From an uncultured Coleofasciculus sp. (GTDB lineage Bacteria > Cyanobacteriota > Cyanobacteriia > Cyanobacteriales > Coleofasciculaceae): DNA of 5,255 nt. The stretch lies in assembly GCA_902805485.1 (NCBI GenBank), contig CADCTM010000938.1:945-6199 (forward strand). The letters are read 5' to 3'. Shown here one piece after another: positions 1 to 5,255 of the stretch. The first letter of the stretch is position 1; each line of letters starts with the position of its first letter. Both the position numbers and the translations under genes were made by a program. Below the pieces are notes generated by a model. It was not told the origin of the DNA and did not search any database. It was given only the letters and a program-made list of their open reading frames with translations.

Positions 1-86
1 GGAAGGGACAAGTTGTTGGAGTAGCAAAGGGAGAGGTGCAAGCCCAGCTGAACTTCATGGCTCAAGTATTGGGTGTGACTGCTTAA
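1..86 (+). CDS. C-terminal end of an unrecognised protein (partial, 5' end outside window)
   Basis: The frame beginning at base 3 is open from the window edge to a TAA at 84-86 and gives 27 residues, KGQVVGVAKGEVQAQ followed by LNFMAQVLGVTA. The composition (Gly, Val, Ala, Gln, no rare residues) reads like a real protein end, and a well-formed intrinsic terminator starts 15 bases after the stop, which supports this frame and strand. A competing frame from base 2 stays open until about 187, but it runs straight through the terminator and has an implausible composition, so I prefer the short one. I do not recognise the family, and no domain or motif can be assigned from so short a tail. A degenerate copy of the region around residues LNFMAQ recurs at 143-160, see the repeat entry. 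Confidence 0.55.
   Translation, partial: KGQVVGVAKGEVQAQLNFMAQVLGVTA
48..65 (+). repeat. Short direct repeat, copy A (3' end of left-edge gene)
   Basis: CTGAACTTCATGGCTCAA is matched by CTGAACTTCATAGCCCAA at 143-160, 16 of 18 bases. Copy A is coding (residues LNFMAQ of the left-edge gene). Copy B, translated in the equivalent frame, reads LNFIAQIF and soon reaches a TGA at about 185. The two differences are A/G and C/T transitions, and they keep the protein reading similar, which fits a decayed partial duplication of the gene's 3' end better than chance. Confidence 0.5.
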
Positions 87-100
87 ACCGAGAAGCAATA

Positions 101-129
101 GAGGAGACTCCTTGTCTCTTCAGATTTTT
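101..129 (+). terminator. Intrinsic terminator of the left-edge gene
   Basis: GAGGAGAC (101-108) pairs with GTCTCTTC (114-121) as an 8-bp stem with one G-U pair, closing a 5-base loop TCCTT. Two to three bases later comes a run of five T (125-129). The hairpin plus T-tract lies 15 bases after the TAA at 84-86, the expected place for Rho-independent termination of the plus-strand gene. The stem is only moderately GC-rich, so efficiency is uncertain. The T-tract tail of this element is repeated twice further right (around 241-257 and 328-342). Confidence 0.7.
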
Positions 130-139
130 GCAACGCAAC
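113..139 (+). repeat. Terminator-tail repeat, copy 1
   Basis: The 27 bases contain the right arm of the terminator, the T-tract and the following TTTTTGCAACGCAAC. They match 231-257 at 24 of 27 positions. A shorter third version (GTTTTTGCATGCAAC) lies at 328-342. The three copies are spaced by 118 and roughly 87-92 bases in the same orientation, indicating an imperfect tandem array that has drifted. Confidence 0.6.
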
Positions 140-142
140 CAA

Positions 143-160
143 CTGAACTTCATAGCCCAA
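143..160 (+). repeat. Short direct repeat, copy B (non-coding relic)
   Basis: This is the second copy of the 18-base repeat at 48-65, 95 bases further right and beyond the terminator of the left-edge gene. No start codon or upstream coding frame supports expression, so it is best seen as a relic of a local duplication. It sits immediately after the first copy of the terminator-tail repeat (113-139), so the duplicated block may have carried both gene end and terminator. Confidence 0.45.
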
Positions 161-165
161 ATTTT

Positions 166-182
166 TCGCACCTCAGGTGCGA
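166..182. promoter_or_regulatory. Perfect 17-base palindrome, function unknown
   Basis: TCGCACCT and AGGTGCGA form a perfect inverted repeat of 8 bases per arm around a single central C at 174. The T-run (162-166) lies on the left side, so on neither strand does a U-tract follow the hairpin, which argues against an intrinsic terminator. A one-base centre is typical of a dimeric protein-binding site rather than an RNA loop, but no regulator can be named. It lies between two gene ends, which is an unusual place for an operator. Confidence 0.4.
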
Positions 183-230
183 CATGAACGGAGTAGTTAC
201 CTGACTCCATAACTAGGCAATGAAATTTTG

Positions 231-257
231 TGTCTCGTCCGATTTTTGCAACACAAC
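231..257 (+). repeat. Terminator-tail repeat, copy 2
   Basis: This copy differs from 113-139 at only three positions, one in TGTCTC(T/G)TC, one just before the GATTTTTGCAAC core and one in the final CAAC context. Unlike copy 1 it lacks an obvious complementary left arm directly upstream, so it does not look like a working hairpin terminator by itself. Confidence 0.6.
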
Positions 258-285
258 TGAGGAAATAGCTAAAGTTTTCGACAAG

Positions 286-308
286 CCTGAGCCGGGCGAT
301 GGCTCAGG
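286..308 (-). terminator. Strong hairpin downstream of the FAS1 gene, possible terminator
   Basis: CCTGAGCC (286-293) and GGCTCAGG (301-308) form a perfect, GC-rich 8-bp stem with a 7-base loop. It lies about 70 bases past the FAS1 stop codon in the direction of transcription. The bases that would follow it on the minus strand (CTTGTCGAAAAC) are not a proper U-tract, so it could be a weak terminator or a 3'-end stabilising hairpin. On the plus strand the following bases also lack a close T-run. Confidence 0.4.
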
Positions 309-327
309 AGCCTTTGTAAATTCTCCA

Positions 328-342
328 GTTTTTGCATGCAAC
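328..342 (+). repeat. Terminator-tail repeat, copy 3 (short, diverged)
   Basis: GTTTTTGCATGCAAC resembles the core of copies 1 and 2 (GATTTTTGCAACGCAAC, GATTTTTGCAACACAAC) with a small deletion. The preceding TTCTCCA is also similar to the TCTCTTCA and TCTCGTCC of the other copies. It is weaker than the first two and could be partly coincidental in T-rich sequence. Confidence 0.35.
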
Positions 343-378
343 AGAACCATGCAATCTTAATAAAGCGTCTCTAAACCG

Positions 379-780
379 CTATTGAGGAATCAGCACAGTG
401 TCAATGACATGAATGACACCGTTATCTGCCTCAACATCTGGTGTGACCACTGTGGCGTCATTTACCTTGACCCCATTGGAAGCATCAATTTTGACAGTTG
501 ATCCTTCTGTTGTAGTCGCTGAGTCAAGCTTCACCACATCTGCTGCCATGAATTTGCCAGGAACAACATGATATTCCAATACCTTTCTAAGTTGGAGAAT
601 ATCTTCTAGCAGTGATTCAACTGTTCCTGATGGCAACTTGGAAAAAGCCTCATCAGTTGGCGCAAAGACCGTGAAGGGTCCGGGTCCTTTCAGCGCTGTA
701 TCCATTCCAGCAGTAGTGATAGCTGTTGCCAAGGTGTTGAAAGTGCCTGCATTGATTGCAGTATCTACGATGTCAGCCAT
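379..780 (-). CDS. Single-domain fasciclin (FAS1) protein
   Basis: The 133-residue product is one FAS1 domain, a fold used in adhesion and surface interactions; the role of the short bacterial versions is largely unknown. Visible family marks are the N-terminal MADIVDTAINAGTF, the H1 box FTVFAPTDEAFSKLP (about residues 36-50), the conserved Tyr-His pair in LEYHVVPGK (70-71) and the H2 box GVIHVIDTVLIP (121-132) ending one residue before the TAG stop. There is no signal peptide or membrane segment, so export is not predicted. I chose the ATG at 780-778 because the family usually starts with M-A-D-I-V-D-T and is about 133 residues long. An in-frame ATG at 822-820 would add 14 residues (MEFDQTSLLTEAIF) that resemble no family sequence or signal peptide. 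Neither start has a strong Shine-Dalgarno; GAAG sits 8 bases before the chosen one. The gene stands alone and diverges from the large kinase. Confidence 0.93.
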   Translation of the reverse strand: MADIVDTAINAGTFNTLATAITTAGMDTALKGPGPFTVFAPTDEAFSKLPSGTVESLLEDILQLRKVLEYHVVPGKFMAADVVKLDSATTTEGSTVKIDASNGVKVNDATVVTPDVEADNGVIHVIDTVLIPQ

Positions 781-827
781 GAATATTGCTTCAGTGAGTA
801 GAGAGGTCTGATCAAATTCCATCTCAG

Positions 828-833
828 TCTATA
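828..833 (-). promoter_or_regulatory. Weak candidate -10 box for the FAS1 gene
   Basis: Read on the minus strand this is TATAGA. A transcript starting about 7 bases downstream would begin near 821, on top of the ATG at 822, leaving about 40 bases of leader for the start at 780. A TTGATT (859-854, minus strand) could be a -35 box, but the 20-base spacing is too long. The call is therefore tentative and mainly relevant to the start choice. Confidence 0.18.
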
Positions 834-967
834 GCAAAGTAGCTGGAAAGCCTAATCAACTTAGAACTGTATTTCTTACTCGCTGAAGGTGATTTGGCTA
901 TCGGACTTTACTGAGACTATTTACTTATCAACATTAGCGAACGTGACATCTGGTGGCGTTCTATAAA

Positions 968-989
968 TTAAACCATTATTAAGGTTTAA
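968..989. repeat. AT-rich inverted repeat before the pseudogene
   Basis: TTAAACC (968-974) and GGTTTAA (983-989) are perfect 7-base complements around an 8-base spacer ATTATTAA. It sits directly upstream of the kinase-like remnant and just after TATAAA, where an operator or leader hairpin of the original gene might lie. No T-tract follows, so termination is not suggested. Confidence 0.35.
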
Positions 990-992
990 ACA

Positions 993-1184
993 AAGAACCA
1001 CCGTCCAGTAATCCTAGTCATCATCGGTAACAGCACCTCAGGTAAAGCAGCGCTGACTAAGAAAATTGCTCAACTTTAGGGTCAAGAGAATGTCACAGTT
1101 ATTGGGAAGAATGATTACCATCGCTACGACCGTCATCAGCGTGCCGAATGAGACATTCATGAGTGCGGTTAATCACTAGCATAA
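993..1184 (+). pseudogene. Remnant of a phosphoribulokinase/uridine-kinase-like P-loop kinase gene
   Basis: One frame (codons from 1002) reads RPVILVIIGNSTSGKAALTK, then KIAQL, a TAG stop (1077-1079), GQENVTVIGKNDYHRYDRHQ, then RAE and a TGA stop (1149-1151). This follows the start of the cyanobacterial phosphoribulokinase/uridine kinase family as I recall it: beta strand, P-loop of the form GDSAAGKTTLT, a helix ending IAQ-L, then ENVTVI-x(2)-DDYHRYDR-x-QRAE. The P-loop has lost its Ser/Thr after Lys (GKA), the first Asp of the DDYHRYD motif is Asn, there is no ATG in frame (an AAG stands near the expected start), and two stops interrupt the reading. After the TGA, HECG and a frame-shifted NH may echo the family's HPECN region. 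No trace of the remaining roughly 250 residues is seen before the kinase starts. It is a decayed 5' fragment, not a functional gene. The match is from memory, not from a search. Confidence 0.62.
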
Positions 1185-1201
1185 AGAATGCTACTCATGG
1201 G
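1156..1201 (+). promoter_or_regulatory. Possible leader RNA fold ending at the kinase ribosome binding site
   Basis: CATGAG (1158-1163) is complementary to CTCATG (1194-1199), with two further U-G pairs possible (1156-1157 with 1200-1201). Inside it, TAGCAT (1177-1182) and ATGCTA (1188-1193) form a perfect 6-bp stem with loop AAAGA. The inner and outer 3' arms are contiguous, so the stems could stack. The fold would bury the in-frame ATGs at 1188 and 1197 and touch the first G bases of the Shine-Dalgarno. Whether this region is transcribed as leader is not known. Confidence 0.3.
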
Positions 1202-1204
1202 AGA
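1199..1204 (+). promoter_or_regulatory. Ribosome binding site deciding the kinase start
   Basis: GGGAGA lies 7 bases before the ATG at 1212. Two other in-frame ATGs exist upstream (1188 and 1197, after a TAA at 1182-1184), but neither has a comparable purine-rich site and their extra residues (MLLMGERS) are not expected for the family. The family typically begins near M-I-x-L-x-G-V-x-I, which matches the 1212 start. Confidence 0.6.
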
Positions 1205-1211
1205 ACGTTCA

Positions 1212-4200
1212 ATGATTGCCCTATCCGGAGTCACTATCCAAAGCAAAATCTATGAGAGTTTAGCTTCTTTGGTGTATCGGGGCATTAGATCACAAGATGA
1301 TCGGGTGGTTGTGGTTAAGCTACTCAAGCAAGATTATCCCTCTCCTCAAGAAATAACCCGCTACAGGCAGGAATATCAGGTTACCCGTTCCCTCAACCTG
1401 GAAGGAGTTGTCAAGGCATACAGCCAGCAGGACTATCAACGCACCCTTGTTATTCTCTTGGAAGATTTTGGTGGAGAGTCCTTAGAGCAATGGATGCGGC
1501 AGCGCCCAGACTTCTACCCGATGCCTTTACTCGCGTTTCTGAGTCTTGCCATAGACCTGGCAGATATTCTGGGCAGAGTCCATGCCGCCAATGTGATTCA
1601 TAAGGATATCAACCCTGGTAACATCGTCCTCAATCTGGATACTGGCGTTGTCAAACTTATAGACTTTGGGATTGCCACCCGCTTTAACCGTACAAATCCG
1701 ATTTTCAAAAGCCCTCATGGTTTAGAAGGGACACTCGCCTACCTGTCGCCAGAGCAAACAGGACGGATGAACCGTTTGCTCGATTATCGCACCGATTTTT
1801 ACTCGCTCGGGGTAACATTCTACGAACTTCTAACCGGACATCTACCGTTTCCCACCACGGACATCCTTGAGCTCGTTCATTGTCATCTTGCCAAACAACC
1901 TGTTCCACCTCATGAACTAAATAGAACGATTCCCAAACCCGTTTCCAACATCATTTTGAAACTGATGGCAAAAAATGCAGAGGATCGCTATCGGAGTGCC
2001 TGGGGCATCAAAGCAGATCTAGAAACCTGTGCTCAGCAGTTAGCAGCAAGCGGTCAAATTGATTGCATTCAACTAGGTTTGCAAGACGTTTCTGATCAGT
2101 TTCAAATTCCCCAGAAACTGTATGGACGAGAGAAGGAAGTTGCACGATTACTGGCGGCATTTGATCGTGTAGCGTGTCCAGAGGATAATCGTATTGCTCC
2201 CTTAAAGAACAATATAGAGACGACTTTAGACCAGGAGCAAAGGGGTAGCCCAACCTTCAAAGTCGAAATGATGTTAGTGTCTGGCTATGCTGGCATTGGA
2301 AAATCAGCCTTAGTACAAGAACTCTACAGACCCATCACGGCAAAGCGCGGCTATTTTATCTCAGGTAAATTTGACCAACTTGGGCGCAATGTTCCCTACA
2401 GCGCGATCGCGGCTGCTTTGCAAAAACTGGTACGGCAACTACTCGGGGAGCCAGAGGAGCAAGTGCAACAGTGGCGATCTCGCCTGCTAACAGCTTTAGG
2501 AAGCAATGGGCAAATCATCATTGATGTGCTCCCTGAAGTTGAATTAGTTATTGGTAAGCAGCCACCCGTACCGGAAGTTGGAGCGACGGAAGCTCAGAAT
2601 CGTTTCAATCGGGTGTTTCAGCAGTTTGTGCGGGTGTTTTGTTCAAGGGAACATCCCTTAGTGATCTTCTTAGATGACTTGCAGTGGATAGACTCCGCCA
2701 CGTTGAAGTTAATCGAACTGATGCTGCTGGATGAGCAAACCCAATCTCTATTTTTGATTGGAGCCTATCGAGACAATGAAGTGAGTCCAGCCCATCCACT
2801 GGCACTAACACTAGAGCAATTGCGAAAACAAGGGGCAGTGCTTCAGGAGGTTATCCTAACCCCCTTAACGCTGGAGCCGTTAAGTCAATTGATTGCCGAG
2901 ACTCTACATCGGGGTGCTAATACTGTTCGTTCCCTATCTGAGTTGGTGTTGCGTAAAACCGAGGGCAATCCTTTCTTTGTGAGTGAATTTTTATGGATGT
3001 TGTACAGTGAGAATCTGTTGAGCTTAAATGCTGAACAGCAAAGCTGGCAGTGGAACATTGCTCAGATTGAAGCTCAGAACATTACCGATAATGTGGTGGA
3101 GTTGCTGCTGAGTAAGTTGAAGAAACTGCCAGAGAACACCCAGCAAATTCTCCACTTAGCTGCCTGCATTGGAGCTGAATTTGATTTAGAAACATTAACG
3201 ATCGTTAGTGAGAAACCCCCTAAAGTAGTTTCTCTAGATTTACTGGCAGCAGTCCAAGCTGGATTAATTCAACCTATCTCTGAATTAGACGAAAACCTAC
3301 TAGTACAAGAGTATAAGTTCTTGCACGATCGCGTCCAGCAAGCGGCTTATGCCCTAATCGAGGGGTCGCAGAAACAGGTGGTTCATCTACAAATCGGTTG
3401 CAACCTGCTTGAAAGAACATTACCAGAGGAGTTATCAGAGTGGTTGTTTGAAATTGTGGAGCATCTCAATCATGGAATAGAGCTGGTTACTGATCAATCC
3501 GAACGAGATGAAATTGCCAGATTAAATCTAACAGCAGGGCAGAAAGCAAAAGGGGCAATCGCCTACGGTATGGCTCAAAACTATTTAGCCACAGGGCGAG
3601 CATGGCTAGCAGCATCTAGCTGGCAAACAAACTATGAGCTGACTCTTGCGTTATACACAGAAACAACAGAAGTTTCGTACTTATGTGGTGAGTTTGGGCA
3701 AGTAGAACGCTGGGCAGAGATCGTGCTGCAAGAAGCTAAGACTACTCTCGACACCATAAAAGTATACGAAGTCAAAACTCAACTGTGTATGGCACAGAAT
3801 CAGCCATTGGAAGCAATTAATACTGCTCTGCAAGTTCTGGATCAACTGGGAATCAGTTTTCCTGAAACACCCAACCCATCGGATGTTCGCCTTGAAATAG
3901 ATGCAATAATATCTTTCTTTGCCGAAAAACCAGTTGGGGATTTAATCCATTTGCCCCAAATGGCCGAATTGGATAAGTTGGCAGCGATGCAAATTCTGTC
4001 TGGTATTACAGTTGCTGCCTTTGTTGCGGCTCCTGATTTGATGCCTCTATTTGCGGCTAAACAGGTCAACTTGTCAGTCCAGTATGGTAATGCGCTTGCG
4101 TCTCCCTTCGCCTATGCCACCTTGGGCTTAATTTTCTGTGAAATGGTCGGAGATATTGAGTCCGGTTATGAGTTTGGACAGCTTGCTGTAAGGCTTTTAT

Positions 4201-5255
4201 CACGGATGAAAACTCATTCACTTAAAGCTCGGACATTGCTGTTCGTAAATTACTTCATTACCCACTGGAAAAAACATGCAAGAGAACTACTCGCTCCATT
4301 ACTAGAAGCCCATCAAAGTGGGCTAGAAACTGGAGATTTAGAGTTTGCTGCTTATTGCGCTCACGTTTACTGCTTCCAATCTTTAATCGTCGGAAAGGAA
4401 CTGATGGAAATTGAACGAGAGATGACGATATATAGTGAAGCAATCCGTCAAATTAAACAGGAAACAGTACTCAACTGGCTTCAAATATTTCAGCGGTCTA
4501 TCTTGAATTTAATGGCACACTCGGTGAATCGTTACCATCTCACTAGTGAATTTTACGCTGAGGAGAATGAATTATCGCGATACAGAGCGGCGAATGATGA
4601 AACCGCAATCTTTTTAGTACATTTCAACAAACTTTTCCTATGCTATCTCTTTTCTGAGTATACTCAGGCAGTTGAAAGTTCAACCATAACGGAAAGCCAT
4701 TTGAGTGTAGCAAGAGGAACATCCCTCGTTCCTTTTTACTATTTCTATGATGCTCTAGCAAGACTCGCAATGTTTTCTGAAAGCAGCGCTGAAGTACAGG
4801 GAAAAATCCTTAAAAAAGTTGCTCTTAACCAGGAAAAGATGAAGCAATGGACACAGTATGCCCCTATGAATCATTTGCACAAATATCATCTAGTTGAGGC
4901 GGAGAAAGCGCGAGCTTTGGGTCAGTTGCTGGAGGCAGAAAAATTCTACGAACAGGCGATTCAAGGGGCGAGAGAAAATGAATATATCCAAGAAGAAGCA
5001 TTAGCATACGAATTAGCTGCCAAGCATTATCTGGTCCGTGGACTGGAAAGGTTTGCCCAGCTTTACATGAAGGAAGCTCACTACTGCTATAAACGGTGGG
5101 GAGCAACAGCAAAAGTCAACGATTTGGAAGCTCGTTACCCATCGGTTTTTCCTCAGTCGTCTAACGTGGATTTCACATCAGTTCGCACCACTGCTGGAAG
5201 CACTTCTAATACCTCATCCATTGCTTTCGATCTAGCAACGGTGATGAAAGCATCA
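1212..5255 (+). CDS. Multidomain Ser/Thr kinase-AAA ATPase, probable hybrid sensor histidine kinase (3' end outside window)
   Basis: The frame is open for 1,348 codons to the window edge. Residues about 10-275 are a Ser/Thr kinase domain: Lys36 in VVVVKLLK, catalytic loop HKD-INPGN (His130-Asn137, Asp132 catalytic), DFG 151-153, SPE 179-181 and Asp195 of the F helix. The glycine-rich loop is atypical (IYESLASLVYRG), as is usual in this family. YGRE (304-307) opens an AAA_16-type ATPase with Walker A GYAGIGKS (358-365) and Walker B LVIFLDD (about 483-489). A long helical region follows, with the conserved block FLHDRVQQAAYALI (703-716) and TPR-like helices near 1237-1310. A Ser/Thr-rich linker then leads to FDLATVMKAS, where family members enter a GAF domain and a C-terminal histidine kinase. 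Full proteins are about 1,800-2,100 residues, as in the HstK type of Nostoc. It is expected to be a cytoplasmic signalling protein; no membrane segment is visible in this part. Its stimulus is unknown. All catalytic residues seen are intact. Confidence 0.93.
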   Translation, partial: MIALSGVTIQSKIYESLASLVYRGIRSQDDRVVVVKLLKQDYPSPQEITRYRQEYQVTRSLNLEGVVKAYSQQDYQRTLVILLEDFGGESLEQWMRQRPDFYPMPLLAFLSLAIDLADILGRVHAANVIHKDINPGNIVLNLDTGVVKLIDFGIATRFNRTNPIFKSPHGLEGTLAYLSPEQTGRMNRLLDYRTDFYSLGVTFYELLTGHLPFPTTDILELVHCHLAKQPVPPHELNRTIPKPVSNIILKLMAKNAEDRYRSAWGIKADLETCAQQLAASGQIDCIQLGLQDVSDQFQIPQKLYGREKEVARLLAAFDRVACPEDNRIAPLKNNIETTLDQEQRGSPTFKVEMMLVSGYAGIGKSALVQELYRPITAKRGYFISGKFDQLGRNVPYSAIAAALQKLVRQLLGEPEEQVQQWRSRLLTALGSNGQIIIDVLPEVELVIGKQPPVPEVGATEAQNRFNRVFQQFVRVFCSREHPLVIFLDDLQWIDSATLKLIELMLLDEQTQSLFLIGAYRDNEVSPAHPLALTLEQLRKQGAVLQEVILTPLTLEPLSQLIAETLHRGANTVRSLSELVLRKTEGNPFFVSEFLWMLYSENLLSLNAEQQSWQWNIAQIEAQNITDNVVELLLSKLKKLPENTQQILHLAACIGAEFDLETLTIVSEKPPKVVSLDLLAAVQAGLIQPISELDENLLVQEYKFLHDRVQQAAYALIEGSQKQVVHLQIGCNLLERTLPEELSEWLFEIVEHLNHGIELVTDQSERDEIARLNLTAGQKAKGAIAYGMAQNYLATGRAWLAASSWQTNYELTLALYTETTEVSYLCGEFGQVERWAEIVLQEAKTTLDTIKVYEVKTQLCMAQNQPLEAINTALQVLDQLGISFPETPNPSDVRLEIDAIISFFAEKPVGDLIHLPQMAELDKLAAMQILSGITVAAFVAAPDLMPLFAAKQVNLSVQYGNALASPFAYATLGLIFCEMVGDIESGYEFGQLAVRLLSRMKTHSLKARTLLFVNYFITHWKKHARELLAPLLEAHQSGLETGDLEFAAYCAHVYCFQSLIVGKELMEIEREMTIYSEAIRQIKQETVLNWLQIFQRSILNLMAHSVNRYHLTSEFYAEENELSRYRAANDETAIFLVHFNKLFLCYLFSEYTQAVESSTITESHLSVARGTSLVPFYYFYDALARLAMFSESSAEVQGKILKKVALNQEKMKQWTQYAPMNHLHKYHLVEAEKARALGQLLEAEKFYEQAIQGARENEYIQEEALAYELAAKHYLVRGLERFAQLYMKEAHYCYKRWGATAKVNDLEARYPSVFPQSSNVDFTSVRTTAGSTSNTSSIAFDLATVMKAS
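2403..2410. repeat. HIP1 octamer
   Basis: GCGATCGC is the highly iterated palindrome of many cyanobacterial genomes. It lies inside the ATPase domain coding sequence, where it encodes part of SAIAAA. Only this one perfect copy occurs in the window; bare CGATCG cores are also present at 3199-3204 and 3326-3331. It supports a cyanobacterial origin but has no gene-specific meaning. Confidence 0.75.

Larger units (their letters stand above)
781..992. other. Intergenic region between FAS1 gene and pseudogene
   Basis: No convincing coding frame is seen on either strand. The part next to the FAS1 gene should hold its promoter. The right half is AT-rich and contains a GTGACA (943-948) and TATAAA (962-967), but only 13 bases separate them, too close for a standard promoter pair; they may be what is left of the promoter of the dead gene that follows. 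An inverted repeat at 968-989 is listed separately. Confidence 0.5.

Noticed and set aside
2..187. Plus-strand frame open for about 61 codons at the left edge
   Set aside because: It crosses a good terminator hairpin and T-tract and has an odd composition; the frame ending at 86 fits the terminator position better.
113..342. CRISPR array
   Set aside because: There are only three copies, unequal spacing of about 118 and 90 bases, drifting sequence and no nearby cas-like gene; the repeats are terminator tails.
943..967. GTGACA and TATAAA as a promoter for the pseudogene or kinase
   Set aside because: The 13-base spacing is too short for a standard sigma-70-type promoter; kept only as a note in the intergenic entry.
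1188..1214. Upstream in-frame ATGs (1188, 1197) as the kinase start
   Set aside because: They lack a good Shine-Dalgarno and add residues not expected for the family; ATG 1212 has GGGAGA at proper distance.
1527..4443. Several minus-strand open frames of 61-81 codons opposite the large kinase
   Set aside because: They lie antisense within a continuous plus-strand coding region with clear catalytic motifs, have no family resemblance or ribosome binding sites, and are explained as shadows.

Overview
The window looks cyanobacterial. It carries a very large protein fusing a Ser/Thr kinase, an AAA-type ATPase and a helical region, of the kind that continues into a GAF domain and histidine kinase in filamentous cyanobacteria. 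It also has a short single-domain fasciclin (FAS1) protein of a type common there, one perfect HIP1 octamer (GCGATCGC) and a remnant of a phosphoribulokinase/uridine-kinase-like gene. No genus can be named from the sequence alone.

Layout. Positions 1-86 hold the last 27 codons of an unrecognised plus-strand gene, followed by a good intrinsic terminator (101-129). Positions 130-378 are non-coding but full of decayed repeats: a partial copy of that gene's 3' end, two extra copies of the terminator's T-tract tail, a perfect odd-length palindrome (166-182) and a strong hairpin (286-308). On the minus strand, 780-379 encodes a 133-residue FAS1 protein. Positions 781-992 are an intergenic stretch with little firm signal beyond an AT-rich inverted repeat. 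Positions 993-1184 contain a broken kinase gene remnant, readable at protein level but interrupted by in-frame stops. From 1212 to the window edge a single plus-strand frame stays open for 1,348 codons: the N-terminal two thirds or so of a multidomain signalling kinase.

How the parts relate. The FAS1 gene and the signalling kinase are divergent, with the pseudogene between them, so there is no operon linking them and no sign of a shared pathway. The kinase leader lies inside the dead gene, where an RNA fold could form that ends at the ribosome binding site. The kinase probably integrates a signal through its ATPase and helical modules and passes it to Ser/Thr and, beyond the window, His phosphorylation; its stimulus cannot be read from the sequence.

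I see no clearly new defence, mobile or biosynthetic system here. The most informative unlisted items are the pseudogene, the duplicated terminator/3'-end repeats and the leader fold of the large kinase.
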